Below, piece by piece: positions 1-9,865 of a stretch of 40,782 nt of DNA; the first letter of the stretch is position 1; every line of letters begins with the position of its first letter. A program made the translations under genes and the position numbers. Source of the DNA: Gnomoniopsis sp. IMI 355080 (Eukaryota; Ascomycota; Sordariomycetes; Diaporthales; Gnomoniaceae). Below the pieces are notes generated by a model. The model saw only the letters and a list, made by a program, of their open reading frames with translations. It was not told the DNA's origin and made no database searches. The stretch spans positions 1-40,782 of the forward strand of contig JAPEVC010000286.1 of NCBI GenBank assembly GCA_027946555.1, in the 5' to 3' direction.

Positions 1-1033
1 GGACCCGGGGGGGGGGGGGGGTTGTAACCACTGGAGATGACACGGCAAGCAGCCCCCAAAGGGTGTGTGTCTGCTGGGCGCGTAGTAGACAGCTCCACCT
101 AAGCTGCAGCTTCTAGCTTACACTCAGCAAAGCTTGGAGCTGGGAGATGGTGGACTGGACGACTCTGGGGTGACGACGATGTTACGAGATAGACATGACT
201 GATCCAAGTCGAGTCAAATTGAATGAGTGGCAATTTTTCTTTTTTGGAGAACCTTGAATAGCTTGTGAGGTGCAGGCGGTCGAGAAAAGTTGATTCATCA
301 AAGTTCAAAGCAAAAGAAAGGGAGACGGCTGCAACGCGTTTTGCAGGTGATTAAATATCACAAACCAGCTGTCCACCTTCACCCAATTCAAAATCAAGGG
401 AAAATTGACAATGTCTGCCGTTTGTATTGAACAGGAGCTTTCGGCCTCCGTCAGCCTCACCCGCTGTGGTACGGCGCATCCGTTTGGGTGAAGGCTACAA
501 TGAATAGTGAGAATTGACTGATATCATTGTTTTTAGACCCGCGCATCCATGGTAGGTACCTAGGTAGGTAAGTACTGTACCACAGTAATCAGTAGGAGAG
601 CAGTCAGTGGTCATCGTGTTAGTGTTACTCCAACGAACGTCTTATGTACGGAGCATCTTACTCAGCATGTCGGATACGCGTTTGTTGATCGTCTGAGATC
701 TGACCCCTCTTTCCTTCAATGATCAAAGACCCCCGAAGATTCTGCATCAATCACACCTTTATAGTCTGCTTGAATCATGAGGCAGGTTGCGCTCAGCAAT
801 GCACATACTCTGGTATTCTTCCCATCCTCAATATGCCTCCCCTCGTGCGGCCATATGAAACTCCTGGTATTATTATACATGCTGTCCTGTTTTTGTTTTC
901 CTTCCCCAATATCATTCGCACCCAGGCAGCACTAAAGTACTTCTTTCATGATATCTTCCTCAATAAAAGTTTCTGCGGGGTGGCTGACAGTCCTGCCTCC
1001 CCAACTCACAGGTTGAACCGCGGATGCAACACT
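1..1033. other. Intergenic region downstream of Prp19
   Basis: I see no convincing gene here. The window opens with a 15-base G run at 7-21. At 557-566 there is an exact TACCTAGGTA palindrome, followed at 573-580 by TACTGTAC; both recur elsewhere in the window. The open frames present are short, lack recognisable motifs and have no splice partners. The 3' end of Prp19 lies at 1034, so the right edge should contain its 3' UTR. Confidence 0.6.
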
Positions 1034-2616
1034 CTATGAAGCCTCCGGGGCACCCAGAATCGAGATGACACCATCTCCATTGACCGTCACCAGCTTCTTG
1101 GCCTCCTCGCCCCATGCCACCGCCACAGCAGGTGTGGCACTCTGCAGCAACTCACTCCACTTCTTGCTCGACTTGGCGTACTGCTGCACCGTAACGCCCG
1201 ACGGCCCAGCCGTGGCCAGGAATTGACCCGTGTAGTCCCATGCCAGGTCTTGCACAGCGCTACCAATGTCCAACACTTTGGCCGTCGCCGCAGCCCCTTC
1301 CTTGCGCAGATCAAACACCGTCACCGTCGTCTGCCCCTTGGCTGTCGCCGCAATCCAGAACCCGTTCTCGGAGAAGACAAACGACTCGACAGGTGCGCCC
1401 AAGGTGAACTTTGCCGCCTCTGTACCCTCCTTGGTCATGAACATCAGAATGTCGCCCGAGCTGGTGCCCGCTGCAAAGAGATGACCGTCAGGGTGGAAGG
1501 CGCATGTGGTGAAAGACGAGCTGGTGTACACCTTCGTGACTCTCTTAAGGGCGTTCAGATCGTAAAAGGCAAAGCTCTTATCGGCCCCGACCGAGGCCAA
1601 GATGGTGCCGCCTGGGTGCATAGCCAAGGCGGTGACAGCACCCGCGTGATCGGCAAAAGACGCCACCTCATTACCGCTCTCGAAGATCTTGACGGATCCC
1701 TTGGACGTGGCAAAGGCAACCTTGGTCCCATGCCATAGCGTATCGGTGATCGGCTCGCCCACTGCAAGGGTCCGTTCGGTCTGGCCTGTCGCAGTCGAAA
1801 AGATGGCGACATCTCCCTTCAGCCCACCAACAGCTGCGTAGCCTGCTTCGGTGCTGAGAGAGGAAGCTTGTGGGACGGGCAGGGACTCGGATACCTGGGG
1901 TGCAAAGGTCGCGATCTCGTCGGAGCTGGCCCAGCCGGCGGGAACGGGGCGCTTCTTGCGACTCTTGGTCAAACTGAGGAAGCAAACGAATTAGCGGATA
2001 TTCGCAAAGAGCAACAGGATCAGGCATTGCGCCGCATAAAAAAAACATACGCTTTAGTTGTCTCGTCGACGTGATCAGCAAGAAACTCGGGCAGCGCCTC
2101 ATTGTCCACAGCCATCGCATCGCCATTGGCGCCATCCCCAGCTGATACAGTGACCCGAGAGAGAGCGGTACGCGCCTCGTCGCGCTCCTTGGTTAACCGC
2201 GCAATGACTCTAACAGCAGCATCGTGTTGGTAGAGAGCGTTGGCGAGCTCGTCGCGGGTTTGCGACAGCTGTTGCTTGAGCTTGAAAGTCTCGAGAGCCA
2301 GGGCATCCCATTCGTTCTGGAAGGTCGAGAGGAGGGCGGGGATGGAGGTCAAGGTGGGAGGTCGAGGTCGCACGATCCGGGCGGTCTTGATCGGTAGGAG
2401 GTCTTCAAGGTCTAGCTCGTCGCCGGTGATCGGGTCCTTTCCGTTCTCCTCGATGTACTTTTCGATCAACCGCTTCTCGAAAACAGTGCCCGTCTTCTTG
2501 GAAACGACAGGCTCCTCAGGAGCCTCACCTGAGACTGTGGTCATCTTGTCAGTAGCTGCCTTTTGACCTTGATCCTGCGTTCGACGGGTAGGAAGGTACT
2601 CACTTCCGCAGAGCAT
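1034..2616 (-). CDS. prp19: Pre-mRNA-processing factor 19 (Prp19), U-box E3 ubiquitin ligase
   Basis: Prp19 is the core of the NineTeen Complex, an E3 ubiquitin ligase needed for spliceosome activation in the nucleus. I read three exons: 2616-2604, 2534-2051 and 1973-1034, joined by introns of 69 and 77 bp, giving 478 residues. The first coding exon is only 13 bp. Splicing gives an N-terminus of MLCGISGEAPEEPVVSKK, the hallmark Prp19 start; the usual fourth residue is Ala and here it is Gly. The U-box covers about residues 1-60 (VFEKRLIEKYI, then DPITGDELDLEDLLPIKT). A coiled-coil-like tetramerisation segment follows at about 70-135. After intron 2 comes the family motif ALTKSRKKRPVPAGW, then a WD40 propeller to the C-terminus (for example ALAMHPGGTILASVGADKS). 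Length and domain order are normal. It is divergent from the OHCU decarboxylase gene, with 412 bp between the start codons. Confidence 0.96.
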
Positions 2617-3028
2617 TGTGACTGCTGACTTGTGCGGATTATGGGCGCGACGACAAATTGACAAAAGTGAGCGTTGAAGGAGAACCGAGGACTCTCAGAT
2701 TAGGTTCAAGAGTGGCGCGACGGAATTCGCAAGTCGAGGCTGTCACGTCGAGAGTGAGATGTGCAATTGTGTTTTTGCGCCTTGAGGTCGTCCTAGGAAA
2801 GTTGAAGAAAGTTGGCGGCAGGCTGTCGAAGCACAGGCCATCCCGCCAGCAGCCTCGGCAGGGGTCACAAAGAGCAGGTGCTAACAAGGGGGGACCCCTG
2901 TTTCACTCCCTGCAGCCCCCTAATCCGCTGCCAACTTAACGACGACTTCACCCGGTCAGACTGAAAAGTTGCGCGTATAAACTCTCTCTGATAAAATACT
3001 CACTCATTGGACGATTAATTTTGACTTC
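2617..3028. promoter_or_regulatory. Shared divergent promoter of prp19 and the OHCU decarboxylase gene
   Basis: These 412 bp separate two divergent start codons, so they should hold both promoters. A TATA-like tataa lies at 2976-2980, about 50 bp before the OHCU start, with a short CT stretch right after it. I recognise no specific factor site. The open frames in this interval are shadows without motifs. Confidence 0.55.
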
Positions 3029-3702
3029 ATGATGGCGCCGAAACTGCCGGATGTGACCACGCTGGCCTCGCTCCCAGAGCCCGCTCTCATATCTGTGCTC
3101 GATCTTCTATTTGAGCCCAGCAAGGATCTCCATACTCTCGCCATCCCAACATTGCGCTCCATCACGTTCGCAACCTACCCCGAGCTGATAGATACCCTCC
3201 GCGACCAGCTTCTCGCCATTGCTCAGTCTGTCCAGTCGGATCCGTCCGCACGCAAGCCTCTCCTCTCCATCCTGGGCTCTCACCCGCGACTAGGGGCGAA
3301 GAAGGTTGAGAGCGCACAGAGCGCCGCAGAGCAGGCCCAGTTGCAGTCTGGCGGCGAATCCGAGGCGGAGAAGCTGGCTGCTCTAAACAGGGAATATGAG
3401 GCAAAGTTCCCGGGATTGCGCTATGTGGTATTTGTGAATGGACGGTCGAGGGATGTGATCATGGAGGATATGAGGCGCCGTATTGATCGAGGAGACTTTG
3501 CCGAGGAGGAAAAGGAGGCTATCATTGTACGTCATGTCCTTCAAAAATGTGAATTTCTTGAATGAATAGTGAGACGCTAACGTGTGCGCAGGCTATGGCT
3601 GATATTGCCAAGGACAGAGCGGGGAAGCAGGAGAAGGAGTCCGATGATTCTACTGTTGGTCGTGGAGCTGCGCAAGCATTCACATTGCCTCAAGGTAGCT
3701 GA
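3029..3702 (+). CDS. 2-oxo-4-hydroxy-4-carboxy-5-ureidoimidazoline (OHCU) decarboxylase
   Basis: This enzyme catalyses the last step from urate to S-allantoin, after urate oxidase and 5-hydroxyisourate hydrolase. Two exons, 3029-3526 and 3592-3702, joined by a 65-bp intron (gtacgt...gcgcag, phase 0), give 202 residues. Family signatures visible are SHPRLGAKKVESAQSAAEQAQL-like sequence around residues 84-105, with His85 in the position of the catalytic histidine, and LNREYEAKFPGLRYVVFVNG followed by RDVIMEDMRRRI. The alpha-helical, small single-domain architecture and length fit the family. A second in-frame ATG directly follows the first. The C-terminus ends QGS, so no SKL-type peroxisomal signal is seen. 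If the intron were retained the frame would stop after 178 residues. The gene converges on the methyltransferase gene, 178 bp away. Confidence 0.9.
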
Positions 3703-3880
3703 CCCTAAACTACAATTTCATAGCCGGCGGCTCGGTAGCCTACCGCAACTCGGCCGAAAAACCCACCCAAAACTATTTTCGAGCGAGAAGTCACCTATCA
3801 TCAAGTACAGAGGGAATTTTTCAACCAGCTGTGATGATGAGATTAAGGAATGCGGATATCCGTTGCCGCGCTTGGCTAAT

Positions 3881-5352
3881 TCATATTTCGCTTCCAAGCT
3901 CGGTGTTTTCTCCAGAATAGGGTTTTCGCCCATAGACTAAATACCTGTGTAGACGTTAGTATCTTCCAGGTCCCAAGTGAGTCCTCTCAGCCGACGGGAT
4001 GTGGATACTTACATGGTCGTATACCACCGCAGCTTGACGTCCCTCAATTCAGATTTGGCTTCCGCCGAAACCGCCTCGACCTGTTCCGCAGATAACTCGC
4101 CCCCAGCAGCTAGGAATTGCTTGAAGGCATCCACAGACCCGGTGTGGAAAGCATTGGCCATCCACACGCCAATCAGCTTCGCCTTTTCGCCCTTGGCCCA
4201 CGGCCCAACCGGGATGTTGATGACCCTTTCGACAACGTCCACAAAGCCTGCCTCTTCCAGCTGCGCCTTGTACAGCCGCGCCTTGGTCAAGTCCCGTCCG
4301 CACTTGATGGCGCCCTTTTTCACTAGCGTCAGCCACCGGCCCAGCGGTGTATCCGCTTTGCCGTCACCCTCTTGCAATGGGTGGAAGTCAAACCCAGGGT
4401 CCTGAAACTCCATCCAGCCCCCTGGCGCGAGGCCGTCAAAGGCTCTTCGCATCACCTCCTTCACGTCGTTGAAACAGGCCACCATGCCGCGTAGGTGGAT
4501 GTAGTCGAACGGGTGCGGGAACAGCCATTCCTCGAGCTCCGAGTTCTCCCGGATGAAGCGACAGTTGGGCATCCACGAGAAAGGCTGGATCATGCTAAGG
4601 TCGGTGCCGATGACCTCGCACGTGGGATTCTCCTCGGCTGAGAGAGGTAGAGGATGTAAGTACAAGGAACCAACGCCCGGCCTCTGCGTTGCGAATTTCT
4701 TCACTGCCGATTTAACGAGTAGCAAGCCTGCTTACCAAATTGCAATGCCCATAGGCCTGTGCCTGTTCCGACTTGGTTGTACATACACAGGTCAGTTGGT
4801 TGCTGCTCACTATGCCAACACCAACTACCACATCGACGAGACGCAGCTTACTATCCAAAGCATGTTCGGGATCCCTCAACGGGGCTGCGGCGAGTTTGTC
4901 ATCGAGAACGAGCCGGTAAATGTTGTGAACCATATCTATTGGCACCATCAGTCTAGCACAATGGTCGTGATGTCAAGTGCAATGGTGTACCTACCAAGAC
5001 GATCTTGTTCCGCCTTGCGAGTAGTCAGTCGCCATCCGGAACGTATGCTGGTCAGCTACCTGTAGACTCCACTTACTCCATCATTGGGCAACATGTATTC
5101 TGTCAATCATTGATGCCAGTCAGCTTCTGCCACGCCTCGCATTTTCCGATTTCGACTCACCATCCGGCATATAACCTTGATATGTCCTCCCATCGCGGCC
5201 GACATAGGAATATAAGTCTTGGCCAGCACCGTCTTCCCTGGGGATATGCAAGACACGTCAGCCAGGACTGTTCCACTGAGCAAACGCTGCTTTGCGTACA
5301 TATATTTGACGTCACCTTCGTCAGACAGCGAAATCAGCTCGGAGTCTGCCAT
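3881..5352 (-). CDS. LaeA-like SAM-dependent methyltransferase (TAM-type)
   Basis: This is a class I S-adenosylmethionine methyltransferase of the large fungal family related to LaeA; the substrate cannot be told. Eight exons keep one frame and every junction restores conserved sequence: 5352-5300, 5237-5161, 5099-5077, 5013-4995, 4935-4852, 4771-4736, 4637-4013 and 3944-3881, giving 326 residues. Assembled motifs include GRDGRTYQGYMPD, LPNDGAEQDRLDMVHNIYR, the SAM-binding motif I HALDIGTGTGLWALQFA (about residues 82-98), EVIGTDLS, FDYIHLRGMVACFND, LAPGGWMEFQDP and the C-terminal YLVYGRKP. The last intron has a perfect TACTAAC branch site. Two introns need care: intron 5 uses an AAG acceptor, and intron 1 could instead run from GTGACG to an AAG site, changing about seven residues. 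The start is the ATG opening MADSELISL. The gene is divergent from the sulfotransferase-like gene. Confidence 0.88.
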
Positions 5353-6069
5353 TGTACCTGCATCACATGGAGTGCCTCTGCCTGTGTGTGCTCTCTCTCT
5401 CTATCTCTCTCCAGGTTCGGCGATGGGGTATGTCGGTGCGCAAGGCCCCACTCTAAATAAACCTTATGTAGTGGAGGATCGAAATAGCGATGAACTTATG
5501 TAATCGTCAATGTTACGCTTTTTCAGCTAGCGCTTGGCAATAAATGGCAAAGATTTACGTGGAATCCCTCAGCAAATCTATACGATTATCTGGGATTGAG
5601 TCTGTTGAACTCAATACTCGAAGAAGGGGAGAAACAGAGAAGAGGCAATTGATACTGCAACGTTCGAGTCGAGGAGCTTGCCGAGATTCTCGGACTCGAA
5701 TGAGCTTGATGGGTAAAAAACAGGCGACAATTGGTCTCGTCCCGAATGGAAGCATTCAAAAATAACAACAGGCCCCGTCCGAGTGGAGTCTCTGCAAGCT
5801 GCCACCGTCCCCACTAAATAATCTCGTTTAGATGTAAGTGGCTAGACAAGACGCACGCGCATGACTTCTCTACCCGCATAGGAGCCAGACTGGCGGCACC
5901 GGCGAGAACTCCGAGAAACTTTGTCACGAGGTTATGTTTCATTGTGTGTCTCCCTCCGTGCACCTTGGGACCATATCGCCCCAAAGCTCTCCCTTTGCAA
6001 ACATAAAACAAAACCACACACACACACACACACCCAGGCGGGCAAGAAAACTAAAAAATCAAGACAAAG
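5353..6069. promoter_or_regulatory. Divergent promoter between methyltransferase and sulfotransferase-like genes
   Basis: These 717 bp lie between two opposite start codons and must contain both promoters. A CT-rich run sits at 5391-5411, close to the methyltransferase start. A (CA)n run at 6015-6033 lies about 40 bp before the sulfotransferase-like ATG and probably falls in its 5' leader. I see no clear TATA box or known regulator site. Confidence 0.5.
6015..6033 (+). repeat. CA dinucleotide microsatellite
   Basis: A near-perfect CA run of about nine units just upstream of the sulfotransferase-like start codon. Confidence 0.9.
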
Positions 6070-7104
6070 ATGGGAGGTGCACCGTCGAAACCTGACGCGT
6101 CCAGGACGGTCGAGGTCATTGGCGCCGGCTATTCCAAGACGGGCACGCTCTCGATGCAACTCGCCCTCGAAACACTTCTCCAGGGTCCTGTCATGCACGG
6201 TGGTACTCACCTGCTGAAACGCGAAGACGGTGCGCATTTTCTGACCATTCGCCTCCCTCTTCCCCCCCCCCCTGGCCCTTGAAGAAAGAGCAAGAAGAAA
6301 AAGCAAAATTCAAAACCTACTATTAGTAGACTTATGCATTAAAGTCTGACTCAAAATCCCCCCCAGCCTTCAACAAGGCCTTTTATGCCGCCTACCAAGC
6401 CCGCGAAGCAGGCGACCACCAAACCACCCTGAAGCTTCTCCGCCAACTCACAGCCGGCTTTGCGGGACTCGTTGACGCACCGATCTATGATTTCCTCCCC
6501 GAGCTATGCGAGCTGTACCCCGAAGCCAAAGTCGTCCTCGTGACGCGGGACCCGGCCAAGTGGTGGGCTAGTATGGGCGGGAACTTTGAGTACGCCCTGC
6601 CTTGGTACGTACCTATCTTGACTGCACCGGTGCCTGGGTTACGGTATATGCCGGGCATCATGTCGATTTGGTTGCAGAGATGTGCGAGGATTATGGAGGC
6701 GGCGAAAGGGCCGGGAGCGGTTATGGGGCCGGGTATGTTCCCCCTGTCTTCTTTTTTTCTGCTTTCACCCCTTCCCTTTGCCATCTTTATATGAAAATAG
6801 ATTTCGTGGATATACACCTGCTGATGTGATGGGGCTAGATCTTCTTGAGTTGCATAATGATATGGTCCGCAAGCTTGTGCCGGCTGATCGTCTCCTGGTG
6901 ATGAAGCTCGGGGATGGCTGGGAGCCATTGTGCAAGTTTCTGGGGAAGCCTGTGCCGCAAGAGCCGTATCCACAGGCAAACGAGAGAGAGGCGACAGCGC
7001 GAGAGGGTAAGAAGATCTTTGCAAAGTGTCTGCTTATCTGGACCGGACTGGCCTCTGTAGCTGCTGCTGGCATTTATACGAGTGTTAGGTTGTACAGACG
7101 ATGA
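6070..7104 (+). CDS. Sulfotransferase-like P-loop protein with C-terminal membrane anchor
   Basis: Members of this fungal family share the fold of PAPS-dependent sulfotransferases; many are annotated only as hypothetical, and the acceptor is unknown. My model uses exons 6070-6229, 6367-6732 and 6839-7104 (263 residues). The 5'-phosphosulfate loop is GAGYSKTGTLSM at residues 18-29. The 3'-phosphate-binding region VVLVTRDPAKWWASM begins near residue 109. The end has the family motif GWEPLCKFLGKPVPQEPYPQAN and then a single hydrophobic helix (FAKCLLIWTGLASVAAAGIYTS) with a basic tail. The N-terminus MGGAPS resembles an N-myristoylation site. Intron 2 is odd: the usual-sized version ending at 6800 breaks the frame and gives an early stop, while an acceptor at 6838 (CTAG) restores it into DLLELHNDMVRKLVP. 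The second exon is solid; the splice choice is less so. It could also be a recently damaged gene. Confidence 0.8.
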
Positions 7105-8090
7105 GCCATGCCATGATTAGGATGGAGGGAGCTGGATATCTACCTCATGACGTTGTAATGAAGACCTCAAGGTAATAGTGTGACAGCACGAAATCGTTCA
7201 CTCAGTTCAGATTATGTTGAAGGGAGAGCAAGATCGCCGAGCTTCTGATTTCGAAGGCGGTTTCTCTGTGTGCTGATGGCTTCCCTTCGGAGGCAGTAGA
7301 CTGTAGCTGTAGTGTGGGGGCTTGGACTGTGGTTCATACTCCATACACTTCTACGAACCCCATAATAGTTGTTCAATATTTATTATACACCGGAATTTCC
7401 CTTAGAGCACGATATCTATAATTTTCGACACTGCTGGTCGTCTAATGCACGAAGAGGGGCACGCTGTACATAGTCGAACTGGACCGCTGCGTGGTTTGAT
7501 ATACAATGGTCAAACAGCAGAGGTTCCGTATACATGAAAGCAGATATTGCCTGCTATGAGATGTCGGACGTCACATCGTGTAACTAGCCTAAAAGATTTA
7601 ACTTACTCGGGAGCAAAAGAAGACGAGGAGATGAGGTTGACAAGCAAGGGAGACCCTGTTGTGCGAAGCGAGTAGGAAGCTTTGGCAATAGAGAGCGAGC
7701 CAATCAACGCTCAGACGGTTTCCCGATCGGGTAGCAAGCCTTTCTCCCTCTAGCCATTTGGGAATTATCTTACAGCCTCTGCTGACATGAGAAGTCTGGT
7801 TCCTCCATTGCGATTATGGGTTCGAAAAGAGCCTGTGGTCTATCATCTGAAGAGATGCTGTCACTTGGAGAAGCAGATAAGGGCCAATCTGCCGCTATCT
7901 ACCCAAACAGTTTGGACATTTATCAGTGGATTTTGAGACAATAAATGTACGCCGATCGATTAGATTGGCTGGATGTATTAAGGGAGATCCGGATGTATAT
8001 GATATACCAATACCATCATCAGGATATGGTGCGTTATACTGGGCATCTGTTAGATTTTGCCAGGCTGCGATCGATGTCGGCTAGAGAGAC
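7105..8090. other. Convergent intergenic region
   Basis: This stretch lies between the 3' ends of the sulfotransferase-like (+) and rhodopsin-domain (-) genes. The open frames are short and frequently interrupted, with no recognisable motif. I see nothing beyond presumed 3' UTRs and terminators. Confidence 0.6.
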
Positions 8091-9865
8091 CTATTTGTGC
8101 GTTCCATATGTGACAGTTGTCTCATGGTCAACTAGGATTCTACCATTACAGACCTTGTGTGAACTCTCATCGTATTCAGTCGCAGCAATATTGATGTTGC
8201 GTCCCCATCCAAACTTGTCCTTCCTGTTCTCCTCATCAGATTGTTCTCGCCACGGAGCAACCAGATCCTCAGAGCCTGCTGGCCCCTGTGCCCCTTGAGC
8301 TGCCTTCCCCGTTTGCGTCCACAGTGCTATCTCGTCGTTGCTCAGACTCAGCGCCGATCCGTTGGGACCTGCGCTTTTGCTCGTGAGCTCGAAACCTCGG
8401 GCGACCATATCACCATTGCGGCGGCGCCTGTTCCTCTCGATCGTAGTAGAGATGGGAACGTACAATTTGGAGCTCGTTTTCCCGTTCCCTGATGAATGAT
8501 TACGTGAAGTAAACCCTAGGATCGGTATGTATCGGACGAAAAAGGGTTTCAAGGTGGGAGCACATGCACAAACGATGCCGGCATTCACTTCGATGCTCCC
8601 CCAGACGTTCTGTCCTGCATCATTCCTGTGGACCCCGCTGTTTAGCACTCGAAAAATTTCGGAAAGTGAGAGTATATACGAGATGGTCTCCGTAGGTACT
8701 TACCATGTGTAGTCGATATCCGTTAAGAGAGTTGGCAGGATGACGGTCCGGTAGATTGCAGAGGCGATGACAAAACCCCCGGTCGCGAAGACCAATACTA
8801 CCGAGACTTTCTGCCTGCGAGGCATCTGTAGAGGAGCCACGATGCGGATCGGTATAATCAGTATTGAACTGTCTATGACAATGTTCGCGATGCTAAGTGT
8901 CATCCTGCAACACGTTTCAGTGCGTTGGTCAGACATGCCCCCAACCAAGACGAAGGGTCGTGAAAGCCGTGGACTCACATGGGACCCATTTGACTAGTAC
9001 AATGACCATCTTTGGCCGGAAACCAGGCCTTATCGGGTGGGTCACAGAGCAGGAAGATGACGATGTTGTAGATCACGGTGTAGGCTGCCGTTATTGCGAC
9101 GAGAACGTAGACCGATATTCGAAAATTTCGGTCCGGTGACAGCCGCAGGTAGAAAACCAGGATCGACAACTTTGCACAAGACACCGAAAAGGAGTAGGAA
9201 ATTGTGACTCCCATAAGAGTCTGTATGAGCGGCACAGATATCGTCAGCGAGAGCTATTTTGGATGCACAGGACCTGTCTACCTAGGTACGTAGGCATGAA
9301 TGTTTGCTCAGAGTTCCAGAAGGCGACTTACAATAAGCATCCAAGGAGAGTAATCGTCATAAAGAACATCCCACATGTGCTTACCAGCACCAAGGGAAAC
9401 CACTGAAAACCCAGAAAGCATTATTAGCAATCATTCCGTGCTCCGGGACTCGAATGCTCATATGCTGTCCACGGAAAACAGAACACTCACATCGGATGGA
9501 CAAGCCCATGAAAGCTATAGATGCGCAGAGGGATATAACCACGAGGACTGATCACATGTTAGTAACTAAATTCTAAGTGGGTAAAGACGATATCATTTCT
9601 TACCATCATCAGCACCCGGCCTTTTTTGCAATGTCCATATCTTTGTAAAGAGGCGAAGTGCGACGGCGATGATTGCAACTGTTGTACAGCCTATGGCTGC
9701 TCCTGTCTGAAGCACGAGAAAATGATTAGTGCAACAAAATTCCGACAATGACTAATAAGCCACCTCAGCAGCGACTGTGCCACTTACAATCTGGTTTCCA
9801 AGCGTTTCGCCCGTTCCCCTCTGCTCTCCCGCAGGGGGGTCCATCACGTACACGGCTGAAGACAT
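8091..9865 (-). CDS. Fungal rhodopsin-domain integral membrane protein (SAT4/PTH11-like family)
   Basis: This is a seven-helix membrane protein of the fungal-specific rhodopsin-like domain family (PF20684-type), whose members include receptor-like PTH11 relatives; its ligand is unknown. Seven exons, 9865-9788, 9706-9604, 9547-9491, 9402-9332, 9220-8979, 8904-8704 and 8625-8091, keep one frame and give 428 residues. Conserved blocks appear in the expected order: ALRLFTKIW...RPGADD after the first helix, LGAGKHMWDV, FSVSCAKLSILVFYLRL, CDPPDKAWFP, IIPIRIVAPLQMPRRQKVSV, VFATGGFVIASAIYRTV, DIDYTWNDAGQNVWGSIEVN and AGIVCACAPTLKPFF. The hydrophilic cytosolic tail of about 120 residues contains an RNRRRR stretch. 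No CFEM domain precedes the helices, unlike classical PTH11. A TACCTAGGTA palindrome sits inside the fourth intron (9221-9331). Confidence 0.9.

Noticed and set aside
2020..2664. Longer N-terminus for Prp19 from an ATG at 2664
   Set aside because: Reads through intron 1; the spliced start at 2616 gives the conserved MLCGISGE N-terminus.
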